This document shows, one piece after another, positions 1 through 13,078 of a stretch of 51,490 bases of DNA. The translations under genes and the position numbers were made by a program. Position 1 is the stretch's first letter. Every line of letters begins with the position of its first letter. Below the pieces are notes generated by a model that was given only the letters and a program-made list of their open reading frames with translations, made no database searches and was not told the origin of the DNA. Location: the NCBI GenBank assembly GCA_025201805.1, contig MU619302.1:14276-65765 (forward strand). The letters are read 5' to 3'. The DNA is from Parasitella parasitica. Lineage: Eukaryota; Mucoromycota; Mucoromycetes; Mucorales; Mucoraceae.

Positions 1-290
1 AACAACACAAACCCCAAGAATGCATGACTCCATACATTTCATTTATCCCGGCTTTTGACTACTAGAAATGAATATACGTCATGGCTTACACTGGCTATGT
101 AAAGGAAGCAAAAAAAAAACTTAGTTGCGGGTGAAAAGTTAGGAAAGATCATGGCATGAGAAACAGAATTAAATAATAAAAAAGTGACTTTTTATCCCAG
201 TTCCAAAAAAGGGAACGATAAAATGAATATTGATGTTCAATTTATTTTTGAATACTTTCCTTCCCTACATTTTTTATTTATTTTATTGTA

Positions 291-881
291 ATGTCAACTC
301 CAAAGAAAAAGCCAAAACTGGATGGTCTCCCTGGTAAAACAATATTCACTCAAGAAATCAGAAGAATATTAAACTTGGATGAAAGAATGATAACGATCAC
401 TGCCAACCTTTGGGCTGAAGTAACAGCATTAGTGGATGATTATTTTGAAAATCATGAACTGGATTTTCAAGCCATGGCAAAAAGTGTTTATGATAGTATT
501 CTTTTAATCTTCTCAAAAATCAGCACTTTTAAAGAATCAGAAGGAAGTAAACGCGTCATCTCCCAATATTTACGCGAGTATTGTGCCAGTGTACACAACT
601 TTTTAGCTCAAAAGCACATATACACTGAATTCGTACGCTATTACGACTTACTAGAGATCGAAGGAAGAAAAAAACTACAAGAGATCTACAAGGAAAAAGA
701 GGAGGAAGTAACTGAAGAAGTAATAGGGAGAAAACTAGCAATACGTATCGGAAAAAGAGCACAACGTGTAAGTCAACATACACACAAATATATGGATATT
801 GTACTAAGTACTATTAATTCTATTTCTTCCAAATTAAATTGTAGGACATTGAAGCCGATAAAGAAGACAGGGGACCAGTAA
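291..881 (+). CDS. Hypothetical protein, 196 aa (possibly 5' part of a broken gene)
   Basis: I do not recognise this protein. It is lysine- and glutamate-rich and reads as mostly helical, with a basic N-terminus (KKKPK at residues 5-9, a possible nuclear signal). It stops at 881. A good GTAAGT donor lies at 878-883 and a TATAG acceptor ends at 931, but that intron would leave phase 2 and run into a stop, so I cannot join it to the next ORF. The next ORF begins 62 nt downstream on the same strand in another frame. Either this is a separate small gene or the first piece of a disrupted larger one. Confidence 0.4.
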   Translation: MSTPKKKPKLDGLPGKTIFTQEIRRILNLDERMITITANLWAEVTALVDDYFENHELDFQAMAKSVYDSILLIFSKISTFKESEGSKRVISQYLREYCASVHNFLAQKHIYTEFVRYYDLLEIEGRKKLQEIYKEKEEEVTEEVIGRKLAIRIGKRAQRVSQHTHKYMDIVLSTINSISSKLNCRTLKPIKKTGDQ

Positions 882-943
882 GTTGAGCATAAAACATCGC
901 TTATATTGACAACTAAACATATATAATATAGGCAAATATAAAA

Positions 944-1956
944 ATGATAAAATCTTCCAAATCATTTACTATTCACCACCCACAAAGCACTACATCGACT
1001 CCAAACACTCCAAAACTGCAAAAGGAAGACTATGAAATATTAGGTCGAATTGCTGATATCAAATATCGCTCTACTAAACAAAAATCAACCATCGATATTG
1101 AATCAATCTTCAACAAAGCCCGCAAAGAAGAAAAAGCTAACTCCTCATTAAAACGCATTCCTGGTGCTATTCAATTCTTAAACAATACTATTTTAAACGA
1201 TGACCGTGTCTTCAAAAACAAGTATCTATGGGAGGAAGATGAGTCAATACCATTTATCAATGCAATGAAATACATACTCTCCGATTATTACCAAAACTGC
1301 CTAGTACAAATTCCAACAAATTTCGACGATGAGCGAACGTTTTTCTGTGAAGTCATTATTCCTATTTTGAAAACCTTCGCCATCCATAACAAGAACATGA
1401 CATTTAGATGGTGTGAAAAAGAATCAAAAGAAAACAAAAGCTCATGGCTCCAAAGTACTGACTACAGACTAAAAATATTGAAAAAAGATTATTGGATGGA
1501 TATGGTATCAGCGAAAATAGAGGAATTGCAGTGATGGTTGAATCCTCCGGTGCCGAATCCAATGTCACTCACTCTGTCGAAGATTCTATTAAACAGATAA
1601 AAAGTGCAACTGATTTCCTCACATTTCTCAAGGCCAGATTCCAAGACTCATCAGCATACACCTTCACCAGGCTTCGTACACCAACTTTGCTTCTAATTCG
1701 CAACCAACTCACAATGACAACAACCTCACTTGATTGGAATGGAAAATGGCAAGTCGTTGATGTCAGAACTGCTACCGTCCCCACTACTAAAGAAGGAAAG
1801 TTTAATTTGATAAAATTGTTCGAATTACTTGCCAACCTAAAAGAAATTTGGTATGAGCAACAACAAATCGTACTGGAATTGGAAGCAGAAGCTGTGGGAA
1901 TCGGAGAAGAGTTTGATGAAACAGTTGGTGATCATTTTTCATACCAGGACAATTAG
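944..1956 (+). pseudogene. Frameshifted Mucorales-type hypothetical gene
   Basis: Two ORFs on one strand overlap by 43 nt in different frames: 944-1534 (196 aa) and 1492-1956 (154 aa). The first contains ERTFFCEVIIPILKTF and FRWCEKE. From memory these resemble an expanded family of unknown function in Mucorales. The second frame begins near DGYGISENRGIAVMVESSG, which reads as a natural continuation of the first rather than a new N-terminus. No plausible intron bridges the shift; the only GT-AG pair just upstream is about 13 nt. I infer one gene broken by an indel at about 1440-1500, or an assembly error there. Function unknown. Confidence 0.45.
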
Positions 1957-2341
1957 ATTTCTTTCTTTAAAACCGTTGTTCCTTTTTATTGTATTTTATT
2001 GAATAAAAGATTTTAATCTAATGAAAGCTAGTGTTTTACTCTGATATTTGATCAAATCTCGTTAAAGTACAGGTCATCTTCCAAAGGGGGGGGGGGAAGA
2101 GCTCAAATTCATTCGAACTTTAATCTATGAAAACTGTGAGGTTTGCTCAATTTTCGATTAATGTTCTGTAATATTTTGTGTAAATAATTGTCTCGAAATG
2201 GTGAAGCTTTGAAATATTGTAGCAGCAATTGGTCTTTATATGTTACAAATTGTTCCAATCGCTATCATATAAATTCATATTGCTCGTAAAAAAGGCTTTT
2301 AAGTGAGAAAAATGCCAATTTATTGAACAAATAATGCTCTT
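1957..2341. other. AT-rich intergenic spacer
   Basis: No supportable gene. It holds a nine-base G run near 2086 and otherwise AT-rich sequence between the preceding broken gene and the end of the decayed transposase on the other strand. Confidence 0.5.
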
Positions 2342-4124
2342 CTATCGTTGCTTTCTCAATCCATTATCTGATTGAATGGTGGAATGCACTTGGTTAAGTT
2401 TAGCCTGCAACTCTTCTTGTTGTTGGAGCGATGAATTGGCAGACCTGAGTACCTTAGCCAACTGATTCCTGGATTTTCTTCCAGACCCTGTCATTACTTT
2501 CTTGCAAAAAAAGAAAAGAAGATTTGCTTGACCTTCTGCCTCTCTCTGCTACTGCTCAAGTGTATTCACACTCTCAAAGAGACGAAGAATCATTGTCAAC
2601 CAACTGTTCCAACAGGAGCAGAAGAGGCGAGGACGAAGATTTTGAGAGTGTAGGGAACGTCAAACGCATGAGAAAGCAGAAAATTGTGCTTACAAAAGCG
2701 AACAGAATCATCGCAAGAGCAACTACAAAGAGTAGAAGCAGAAAACTTCGCCTCATAGTATACCCTATTTTTTTTTTCGAATCTGATGAACAGAAATACA
2801 ACCAATGAGTAAAGAAAGTTTATGCAATATCAAGGTTCCTCAGGAAAATAGAATTTACCTTGTAGGTTTCCTGGGAGTCAGGTTATATCTCATTGATCAT
2901 GTCCTTTGCAGCTATAAAGGGCTCCACATCCACTCACTGTTTTCTGGCTATATCAAATGGACTAAGCCTCACCTTCTTGAACCCAAAATAAAATTGCAGA
3001 GTGTCCTGTCGAAAATCTCTTTCAACAACTTGAGATAGAACGTACAAGAGTCGATGGATTCTTAGGTCTCGAGATCTCCCTAAATAAAACGAAATGATCA
3101 TGTTGTGATAAATTTCGATCAAGTTATCAGTGTGGGCAAATGCCTCCTGTGCAAATCATTAGTTTTGTATAGAGCCAATAGCAACACGAGTGGATAACAT
3201 ACCGGTCTATAGGTCTTGACTCATCTATCTCTCTTTGGAATCCAAATTGTCCGTTTTCAGCCTTGAGCTTTTCTTAGAATTTGCGCCAAGTCTCATCAAA
3301 CAATGCTGCATTCTGGCTGCGCAACATCCCAATCAACACGATTCGTATTACATCACGGATTTTCTCTGTAGCTTTGTTGGCCCCGGAAACTTTGATCTCA
3401 TGCATACTTTATATTAGATTTCATTCAATACGCAAATAAAACTACCGTGTACCTCTTCGATGTGTGTCTCCCATGCTCTTTTGATGTGCCAGTGACACAA
3501 AAAGATTTTGACAGATGGACTAAACGCCTGGACAATTGCCACTTACTCAGAAGCGCTTTTTCTGTGCTTCCTACCTCATTCAAAAAATCATTTTTGGTAA
3601 GTCGTAGCAAGCCTTTGATTGCCTTCCACTCGAGATTTTTCTCTTCAAGGTTATATAATCCATGTTTTGGCTTGAAAGACGAGAACCAGGTAAATCCTCC
3701 CGCAAGGTGGGGTCACGCGGATTTCATTTTTCCATGAGTATACTACCTTTACATGGCCCTCATGGTACATGATGATCCTCAACTGAGCAGGGCAACCGGC
3801 CTTGATGCTTGCTGCTCTTTTTCTTTCATGGAGGCGGAGGAGGAGGATGATGCTTCTGGTGCCTCAATTTCTTTTTTCATGCGTTTGTAATTATAGATAT
3901 GTAAAGGCTCTGCTCAAAAGCCTTGGGGTCAAATATTGCGCCAGGAAGGTATTTTTTGGTGCTCTTGTTGACGTTTTGCAGAATCCACGTAGCATATGGC
4001 ATTCTGGATTCTCGGCATACCAAATGTTAAATTCCTCTTCGCTTTGAAATTCAGACTCTTCAGCATCATTTTCGTATGAAGGTCGAAAACGAGGCACTAT
4101 AGATGTTGCTGGATTGTAAGACAT
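2342..4124 (-). pseudogene. Decayed MULE-type transposase with SWIM zinc finger
   Basis: On the minus strand, fragments of one protein appear in order in shifting frames. The start is MSYNPATSIVPRFRPSYEND at 4124, followed by EEEFNIWYAENPECH. A FAR1-like segment near 3750-3820 reads IKAGCPAQLRIIMYHEGH. A core near 3430-3500 reads WHIKRAWETHIEEVHGSF. NAALFDETW follows near 3300. A SWIM finger CSCDDSVRFCKH (C-x-C-x6-C-x-H) lies at about 2686-2730. The tail GSGRKSRNQLAKVLRS runs to a stop at 2342. Several in-frame stops and at least three frameshifts make it non-functional. Its span (about 590 codons) fits MULE transposases with SWIM domains. I could not define terminal inverted repeats. Confidence 0.75.
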
Positions 4125-4269
4125 TGTTGTTTACATAGTGAATCACGCCTCTCTTATTCCAAAAGATTTTCACCATTTCAAAGATTTGAGATGCATAGTG
4201 TCATTCGGACTCCAAAACAGAAAGAGAAAGGACATTTTTGTTATTTCTTCTCTTTCCAGAATACGAAAA

Positions 4270-5991
4270 ATGGGTGAGTGTACAATAAATGCATCATCAA
4301 TGTACTTTTTCCCCCCCCCCCACTAATCCTTCTTTCAGGAGATCCTGAATCGATGAATATGGACGAAGTTACTGAAGAGAAAAACGAGCAAGAACAGCAG
4401 CAGCAAACCTTTGAAACTCCCAAGTTTATGTTAGGTTGGACAGACAAGCAAAAATCCGGTATGCTGATAAAGAAAAGACATTCGTTCTGCACTATGGTAT
4501 TGACGTTATCTAGAGTTTGCCTCTCAGTTATTAATTAGTCTACCCCCCAACGAAGTAATTCAAATTGTTGATCGAATTTCACCGTATCTACATCGCAATA
4601 TTTTATCAGTAAGTCCCAAGTTGATATGTCTGCGTTTATCAAGATCTAACACACACACACACACACAGCAACTCCCACCTGAAATTGCAGTAGAAGTTCT
4701 AGGCTTACTAGATCTACACTCCTTGATTCAAGCATCTCAGGTGTCTCGCGGATGGCATGCCTTGTGCGAAGAGCAGAGTTTGTGGAGAAATTTGTTTGAA
4801 CTTCAAGGATGGGGATACAATCGAGAAGAAATGGATGACTATTTATCCAACATACCCGATGAAGAAGACTATCATGCGCAGAGCAGCAGTGGCAGTAGCC
4901 GAAGCTCTAGTAATATTGCGCCTTTACCCATTGTTAGGACATCTTCCCCACTTATCGGCAACAGTAAGTGGTCTCGATTATATCCCTCAAAGAATCGTCC
5001 TGCTGTGGATACCAGATCAGTTCGAAAAGTGAAGCGGTTTACGTTAGAGAGCATACGCTCTGGCAATGGAGCTGATATAGTGAATCCGCACTACGACCCT
5101 GCTTCAGATACCCGCTTTATCAATTGGCAAGTGCTTTATCAAAACCGATTAAACATTGAAAGGAGATGGAAAAACGGTAGCTGCAAAGTTCGCATGTTTC
5201 CCCCAGTCAATTGTCCTGTAGCTGATTTACACACAGAAGGCGTATATTGCATACAGTTTGACAAGGAAAAGATGGTAACTGGTAGCCGTGATCGCACAAT
5301 CAAGGTTTGGGATATTCAGACAGGCCGATGTAAGATGACATTACGAGGGCACACTGGCAGTGTTTTATGTTTGCAATACGATGCGCAATATGTTTTCAGT
5401 GGAAGCTCAGATACGAATTTGATCGTAACAGATATGGAGACTGGAGAAGTGAAACGCACCTTAACAGGCCATCGTGATAGCGTGCTTAGCCTGCGACTGG
5501 TGAAAACCAACCAAGTCATCAGCTGTTCCAAAGACAGGACTTTGCGTTTATGGGATAGGAATACTGGCGAATTAATACGGCTATTTAGTGGGCATCGAGC
5601 CGCTGTCAATGCAGTGCAATGGAATAACAACAGAATAGTGTCTGCCTCGGGAGATCGAACGATAAAGATATGGGATTTGGAGAATGGAGCATGTTTAAAG
5701 ACGTTGGAATCACATACTCGTGGTGTTGCATGCGTAGAGTTCGACGGTAGTTTTATAGTGAGTGGCTCTAGTGATCAAACTATCAAAGTATGGGATGCTG
5801 TATCAGGGGAATGCGTGTATACACTAGTTGGGCATACGGAATTGGTCCGAACTATTCAATTAGACCCCATAGCAAAGAGAATCATCAGCGGCTGCTACAA
5901 CGGGCACTTGAAAATTTGGTCTTTGGACGAAGGAAGAGCTCTGAGAGATTTAGGGCAAGCAACCGAAGGAAGGTACCTGAAGACATGCTAG
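4270..5991 (+). CDS. F-box/WD40 protein, beta-TrCP-like SCF substrate receptor
   Basis: Exons 4270-4273, 4339-4458, 4514-4608 and 4669-5991 give 513 aa in phase. An F-box lies at about residues 73-120 (QLPPEIAVEVLGLLDLHSL... SLWRNLF) and should bind Skp1. About seven WD40 blades follow from about residue 267 to the end, with GSRDRTIKVWD, CSKDRTLRLWD, SASGDRTIKIWD and SGSSDQTIKVWD. The segment before the F-box (ISLPPNEVIQIVDRISPYLH) and the blade order resemble beta-TrCP/FBXW11 more than Cdc4. The expected role is recognising phosphorylated substrates for SCF ubiquitin ligase. Exon 1 carries only ATGG. Without the upstream exons the reading frame would start inside an intron with an (AC)n tract. 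Confidence 0.88.
4651..4668. repeat. (AC)n microsatellite in intron 3
   Basis: A run of AC dinucleotides forms the 3' end of intron 3 of the F-box/WD40 gene and supplies its CAG acceptor, replacing the usual pyrimidine tract. Confidence 0.8.
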
Positions 5992-6227
5992 ATTATATAT
6001 CCTGAATCTGAGCTAACATTTTACCAGAATACTCAATTTGAAATTCGACTTTAGCAAAATTGCATGTTGTTCAAACTTGGTCAAGATTGTCATATACGAT
6101 TTTGCTGACCAAATTGATACCAAATTTTTGCTGTAGATATTGCAATACTGTGTGAATATGACATGTTAGTACTAATAAAGGTGATCAGAGACTACCACTG
6201 TCAAATGGATATATATATTTATTATAA

Positions 6228-9254
<3,027 letters not shown>

Positions 9255-9459
9255 GGATATTAGAGGAAAGAAACAAAAAGAAAGAAAAAGAAATCATCTG
9301 CAACCAGTGTGTGTGTGTGTGCGTGTATATTACAACTAGGCTCAAGGAGTTTGTACCGTACATATGGACATTTTGCTGTGATACTGTCTCTCTCATCACA
9401 CACACGCACACCCCCCCCAGAAAAATCATGGTCGTATCACCTACTAAATTTAACCGCAA

Positions 9460-10554
9460 TCAAGGGGATAAAGCGTTTGATCTATAATGTAGAGATATTA
9501 TATGGACATTATTCGAAAAAAAAGTATACAGCGCTAAGCCTTTTTTTATGGCGAGAAGTTGTTTGCACAATGCGTTGGACACGAAGCCAAAATCAGAGTT
9601 ATCAAGACGGTCCACATTAACAATAGCCTCAGCAGCAAACATGAGATGCGATAATGATCTCTGAGCATTCTGGATGATTTTGTATGCAACCAGTATAGCT
9701 CCTTGGTGCACATGGGGATATTCCAATATTCCAAGATAACTGAGGCTTTCCAGGATCACTCGGCCAAATGTCCCTTCAATCCAGCGCTTATTTACCGCAA
9801 TACTCCAAGAATCCGTATAAACATAATGCTATGCTCACTTTTTGATGGGTGGGTTGAGGCATCCGTCAGCAAGTAAACATGCAAATATACGATATGCGCT
9901 TCTGTACAAAGCAACCATTGTTGGGTCCATAGACGACATCATCTTGGACCTTATTGCTGCTGTTGGACTCTCATTTTCGAATGGGGGTGAAAAATGCCGA
10001 TGCCATCGTCAGCATTTAAACAAGCCTGAAGCCTCTAGTGACCAACCAATGAAGCCGCTTTACCATCTACCGTGGAGCAGCTTGCTTTCTCGCCATTGTT
10101 TGAGGGATCAAGCTCAAACATGCCAATTGCAGAATAACAGTGTACAAGATCGCGTGTATGCATTCCCACACTCGTCGAAGCACATCGCCATCTCTGTTTG
10201 CCTGATTCAGGGGCAACTCTGCTCATACAGATAGCATATCACAAGCGCCTGTTTTTTTCGGTTGTAATTTATCCACTGAAATGGAACAGAAGGATTTGTT
10301 TAGCCAGTGAAATGAGACAAAACCTTCACGCCATTTCCATGCCAGAAGGTTTGCTTTAGTGTTTTCCTGAGCATCACACTTGTATGCACAATTTACTAAT
10401 TTGAAATTGAATCCGTTCAAGTTTTGTGTAACTTGCAATGCTTGTGTAAGAAAGATGAAGTAAATAAATACCCTTATTTCATGCATAAACACTGGGATGA
10501 TAGTAAGATGTGAGGATGAAACGCATTATATTTTGCGTCTAAACTATCTTTCAT
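9460..10554 (-). CDS. Unrecognised helical protein, gene model unresolved
   Basis: The minus strand holds several gene-like pieces separated by plausible introns. A possible start at 10554 reads MKDSLDAKYNAFHPHILL. Then come NLNGFNFKLVNCAYKC, RRVWECIHAILYTVIL, ALYRSAYRIFACLLADG, and a last exon from 9786 (RWIEGTFGRVILESLSYLG... RSLSHLMFAAEAIVNVD). The pieces look like amphipathic helices of an ARM/HEAT-type protein. I cannot keep phase across every junction, notably 9839 to 9786. Either there are further introns, an assembly indel, or real decay. I do not recognise the family. It sits head-to-tail upstream of the kinesin gene. Confidence 0.4.
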
Positions 10555-10567
10555 TATACCTGTATGC

Positions 10568-10596
10568 AAAAAAAAAAAAAAAAAAAAAAAAAAAAC
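10568..10596. repeat. Poly(A) run, 29 nt
   Basis: A homopolymer of A lies between the unresolved minus-strand gene and the plus-strand membrane-protein gene. Length is likely unreliable in the assembly. Confidence 0.8.
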
Positions 10597-10761
10597 TATA
10601 AATCAGCATGAAAAAAACAAAGCATTTTCGTCACACTTACACACACATCATACAAGAACGACAGAGGCGCGTATGTATTTAAAGCCAAAGGTTGTAGGCT
10701 GAAGCCGATATCTTGGCTTTCTTTTTCTTTTTCTTTTAATAAACAACAACAAAAAAGAATA

Positions 10762-11734
10762 ATGTCGAATCTCCACATCTTTCAAAAGGTTTCCAACGTT
10801 TTGGTTTACCTTCTGTTCCTCTCTGCTACCGTCTATAATCTCGTAGGCTCCTCTCCATCTGACGACACTACCCGTGAAGGTCAGACGTACATCACTCCAT
10901 GTAAGTAATTGTTGAATAGCCAGCGCTCGCGTCTTCTAACCACCCGCATCTCTGCTGCTAGCCTACTGGGTCGAATACATCTGGACTCTCATTCACTTTC
11001 TTCTCGGTGGTTTCGTCATCTACCAGTGGTTTGAGCCTGCCCATGAGGCTGCTATCCATGGCGTCGGATGGCACTTTGTCGTTTCCGTCTTGCTTAGCTC
11101 CGCTTGGTTGACTCTCTTGGTAAGTTGTGTAGCCCTCCTGTTTTATCTTTTTTTTTTTTTTTCTAATCAAACGGAAAACGCTATAGCAACACGGCCATTT
11201 TATCATTGGTTTCATCTTTGTTCTCTTGACTGCCTCTTCTGTCTCTTGCGTCTTTTGTAAGTACTGCATTTTATCTCGGTATCGCATAAACCTAATCTCG
11301 TTTCATTCACAGACAAGCTTGCCAAGGACTACCCTACTACAAGCTGGTGGGATAAGCTCTTTATCCACGCTCCTTTCTCCTTATGGCACGGTTGGATCGT
11401 TTTCTCTGCTGTAGTCAACCTCTTTCAAGCCTTCACCGGCGTCCGTGAGGAAGGTCCCTCTGTCTGGATCCGCATCTTGGTTATTCTTGCTATCCTCTTC
11501 TTGACAACCACTGCTATCGGTTATGTTGAGTACAAGAAACACAAGGGTGATATTACCGGTGCCTTAGTCATTGGACTCGGTCTTTTGGGCATCTTTACTA
11601 ATCAGCATGATGCTTGGATCCACTGGCCTGCTTTGGCTGGTGCCATTGTCACCCTCTTGTATCCCCTCCGTCCTTACGCCTTCAAGCTTGTTGGTCGCTC
11701 TTCTGATTCAGAAAATGCACCTCTTCTTGGCTAA
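10762..11734 (+). CDS. Multi-pass membrane protein, TspO/MBR-related in appearance
   Basis: Exons 10762-10900, 10962-11119, 11187-11256 and 11313-11734 give 262 aa in phase. The protein has about seven or eight hydrophobic segments and many tryptophans. HAPFSLWHGWIVFSAVVN resembles the PFSLYxGW segment of tryptophan-rich sensory (TspO/MBR-related) membrane proteins. The tail is SSDSENAPLLG, a possible acidic/dileucine sorting signal. Substrate and function are not evident. The start codon follows an A-rich leader and the first residues run straight into the first membrane segment. Family placement rests on one motif and overall composition. Confidence 0.75.
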
Positions 11735-11949
11735 ATGTAATCATTTTCCATACGTAACCTCAATAATAAATATCGGTAGTTTTTGCCTTTATTATCCAGA
11801 ACATAAACCAGAATTCAGGTTGTGTAACTGTTCGTGTATAAAGTTATAGCTCCAAGTGGCTTGTTTTTCTTTGTCTGTTGCCTAATGTTACAACCGAAAT
11901 GTCAAACAAGTACACAAAGAACTGAGCAATCTTTTATTAACTAAATATT

Positions 11950-12200
11950 TTATTCATCGTCCTCTTCTTGTGCCTGACTACGAGAGGGATTCAACAACTT
12001 GAAGGCAGCTGGATGTAATGAGATGGAGAGGATGAGATGTCGCTTGTGCTATACGGCAAGGAAAGATCAACTTACTTTGGTGGATTTCAGCCTTGGTTCT
12101 TGGGTTGTTGTCCTTGTCAACATAGTCTGAATAGCGAAGAACCCCCTCCACATAAACTTGATCACTGGATAGTGATGACCATGTCAGATGCACGTTGGGC

Positions 12201-12236
<36 letters not shown>

Positions 12237-12701
12237 ATCAAAACATCTTACCCCTTCTTAACCTTACTGAACCATTCGCCTGATTGCCAAAAAGCAACAC
12301 GATGCCATTGAGTACGTTTAATCAGATTTCCTATCCCACAATACAGTCAATGATGGATCCTCCAATCCTGCAACTTTATATATCAACCTTCTTTATCAGG
12401 TCTTGTTTCAGACGTAGCAACTGTGTAATTGGAAACATGGCGCTCTCCAACCTCAGTTCTAGTAGGATCAGCGCCGATGCGTCCAATGAGCTGGATTTTG
12501 TTTACTGTTCCCCAATTGCTTGTTAACTTGTAAAACCAGCCAGTTTAAAGCAACTATACTTACAATCCGAACGGGCAGCAGACACAGAGAACGACTTTTG
12601 AAATTGGACGCGTCAGCAAACTGCTTCATCGTTGGCAGCACACTGATACTTACCCTAACAAACTTCAAAGACTGATTGGCAGGGCGGAAAAATGCTGACA
12701 T
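11950..12701 (-). CDS. RIM1: Mitochondrial single-stranded DNA-binding protein
   Basis: Minus-strand exons 12701-12654, 12594-12564, 12518-12388, 12330-12252, 12164-12076 and 12008-11950 encode about 145 aa. The basic, hydroxylated N-terminus (MSAFFRPANQSLKFVR, SFSVSAARSD) looks like a mitochondrial presequence. The OB-fold core reads WGTVNKIQLIGRIGADPTRT, HRVAFWQSGEW and VYVEGVLRYSDYVDKDN, ending in an acidic EEDDE tail as in SSB proteins. It should coat single-stranded mtDNA during replication. Exons 3-6 join cleanly. The junction of exons 2 and 3 is off by one base (summed length is 437 nt), so either one exon edge or one base in the assembly is wrong. The yeast symbol is given by homology. 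Confidence 0.85.
12202..12235. repeat. Poly(A) run, 34 nt, inside mtSSB intron
   Basis: On the coding strand this is a poly(T) run inside intron 4 of the mtSSB gene, upstream of the 3' splice site. Homopolymer length is uncertain. Confidence 0.8.
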
Positions 12702-13078
12702 GATGATGTCCAAATGTGATAAAAAAAAGATACAGAAAAGTAGAAAGAAAGGGTGAAATGAAAAAATTAACACGCCCTCTTTGTTGCCATTTCTTGGTGT
12801 GACTAGACGGCATTGAATGCATGTCTGCAATGATCTAATACGTCGATCGGTGTAGAGGTTGAAGGCCTCGTATCAGATTACAATGGCATCAGATTTGACT
12901 GGTCGCATTGTTTTATTCATGGCTTGCTTTATCGTACCAATACATCACTCAAAAATGGTGTTACATCACAATAATATCAAACCCAAAAATGGGAAGAATG
13001 GTAATTTCTCCAAACATTGACTTTATTCCAATATTGAATATAGGTGTCCATGTAGCTCACCCATGTTGTATATAGCTG

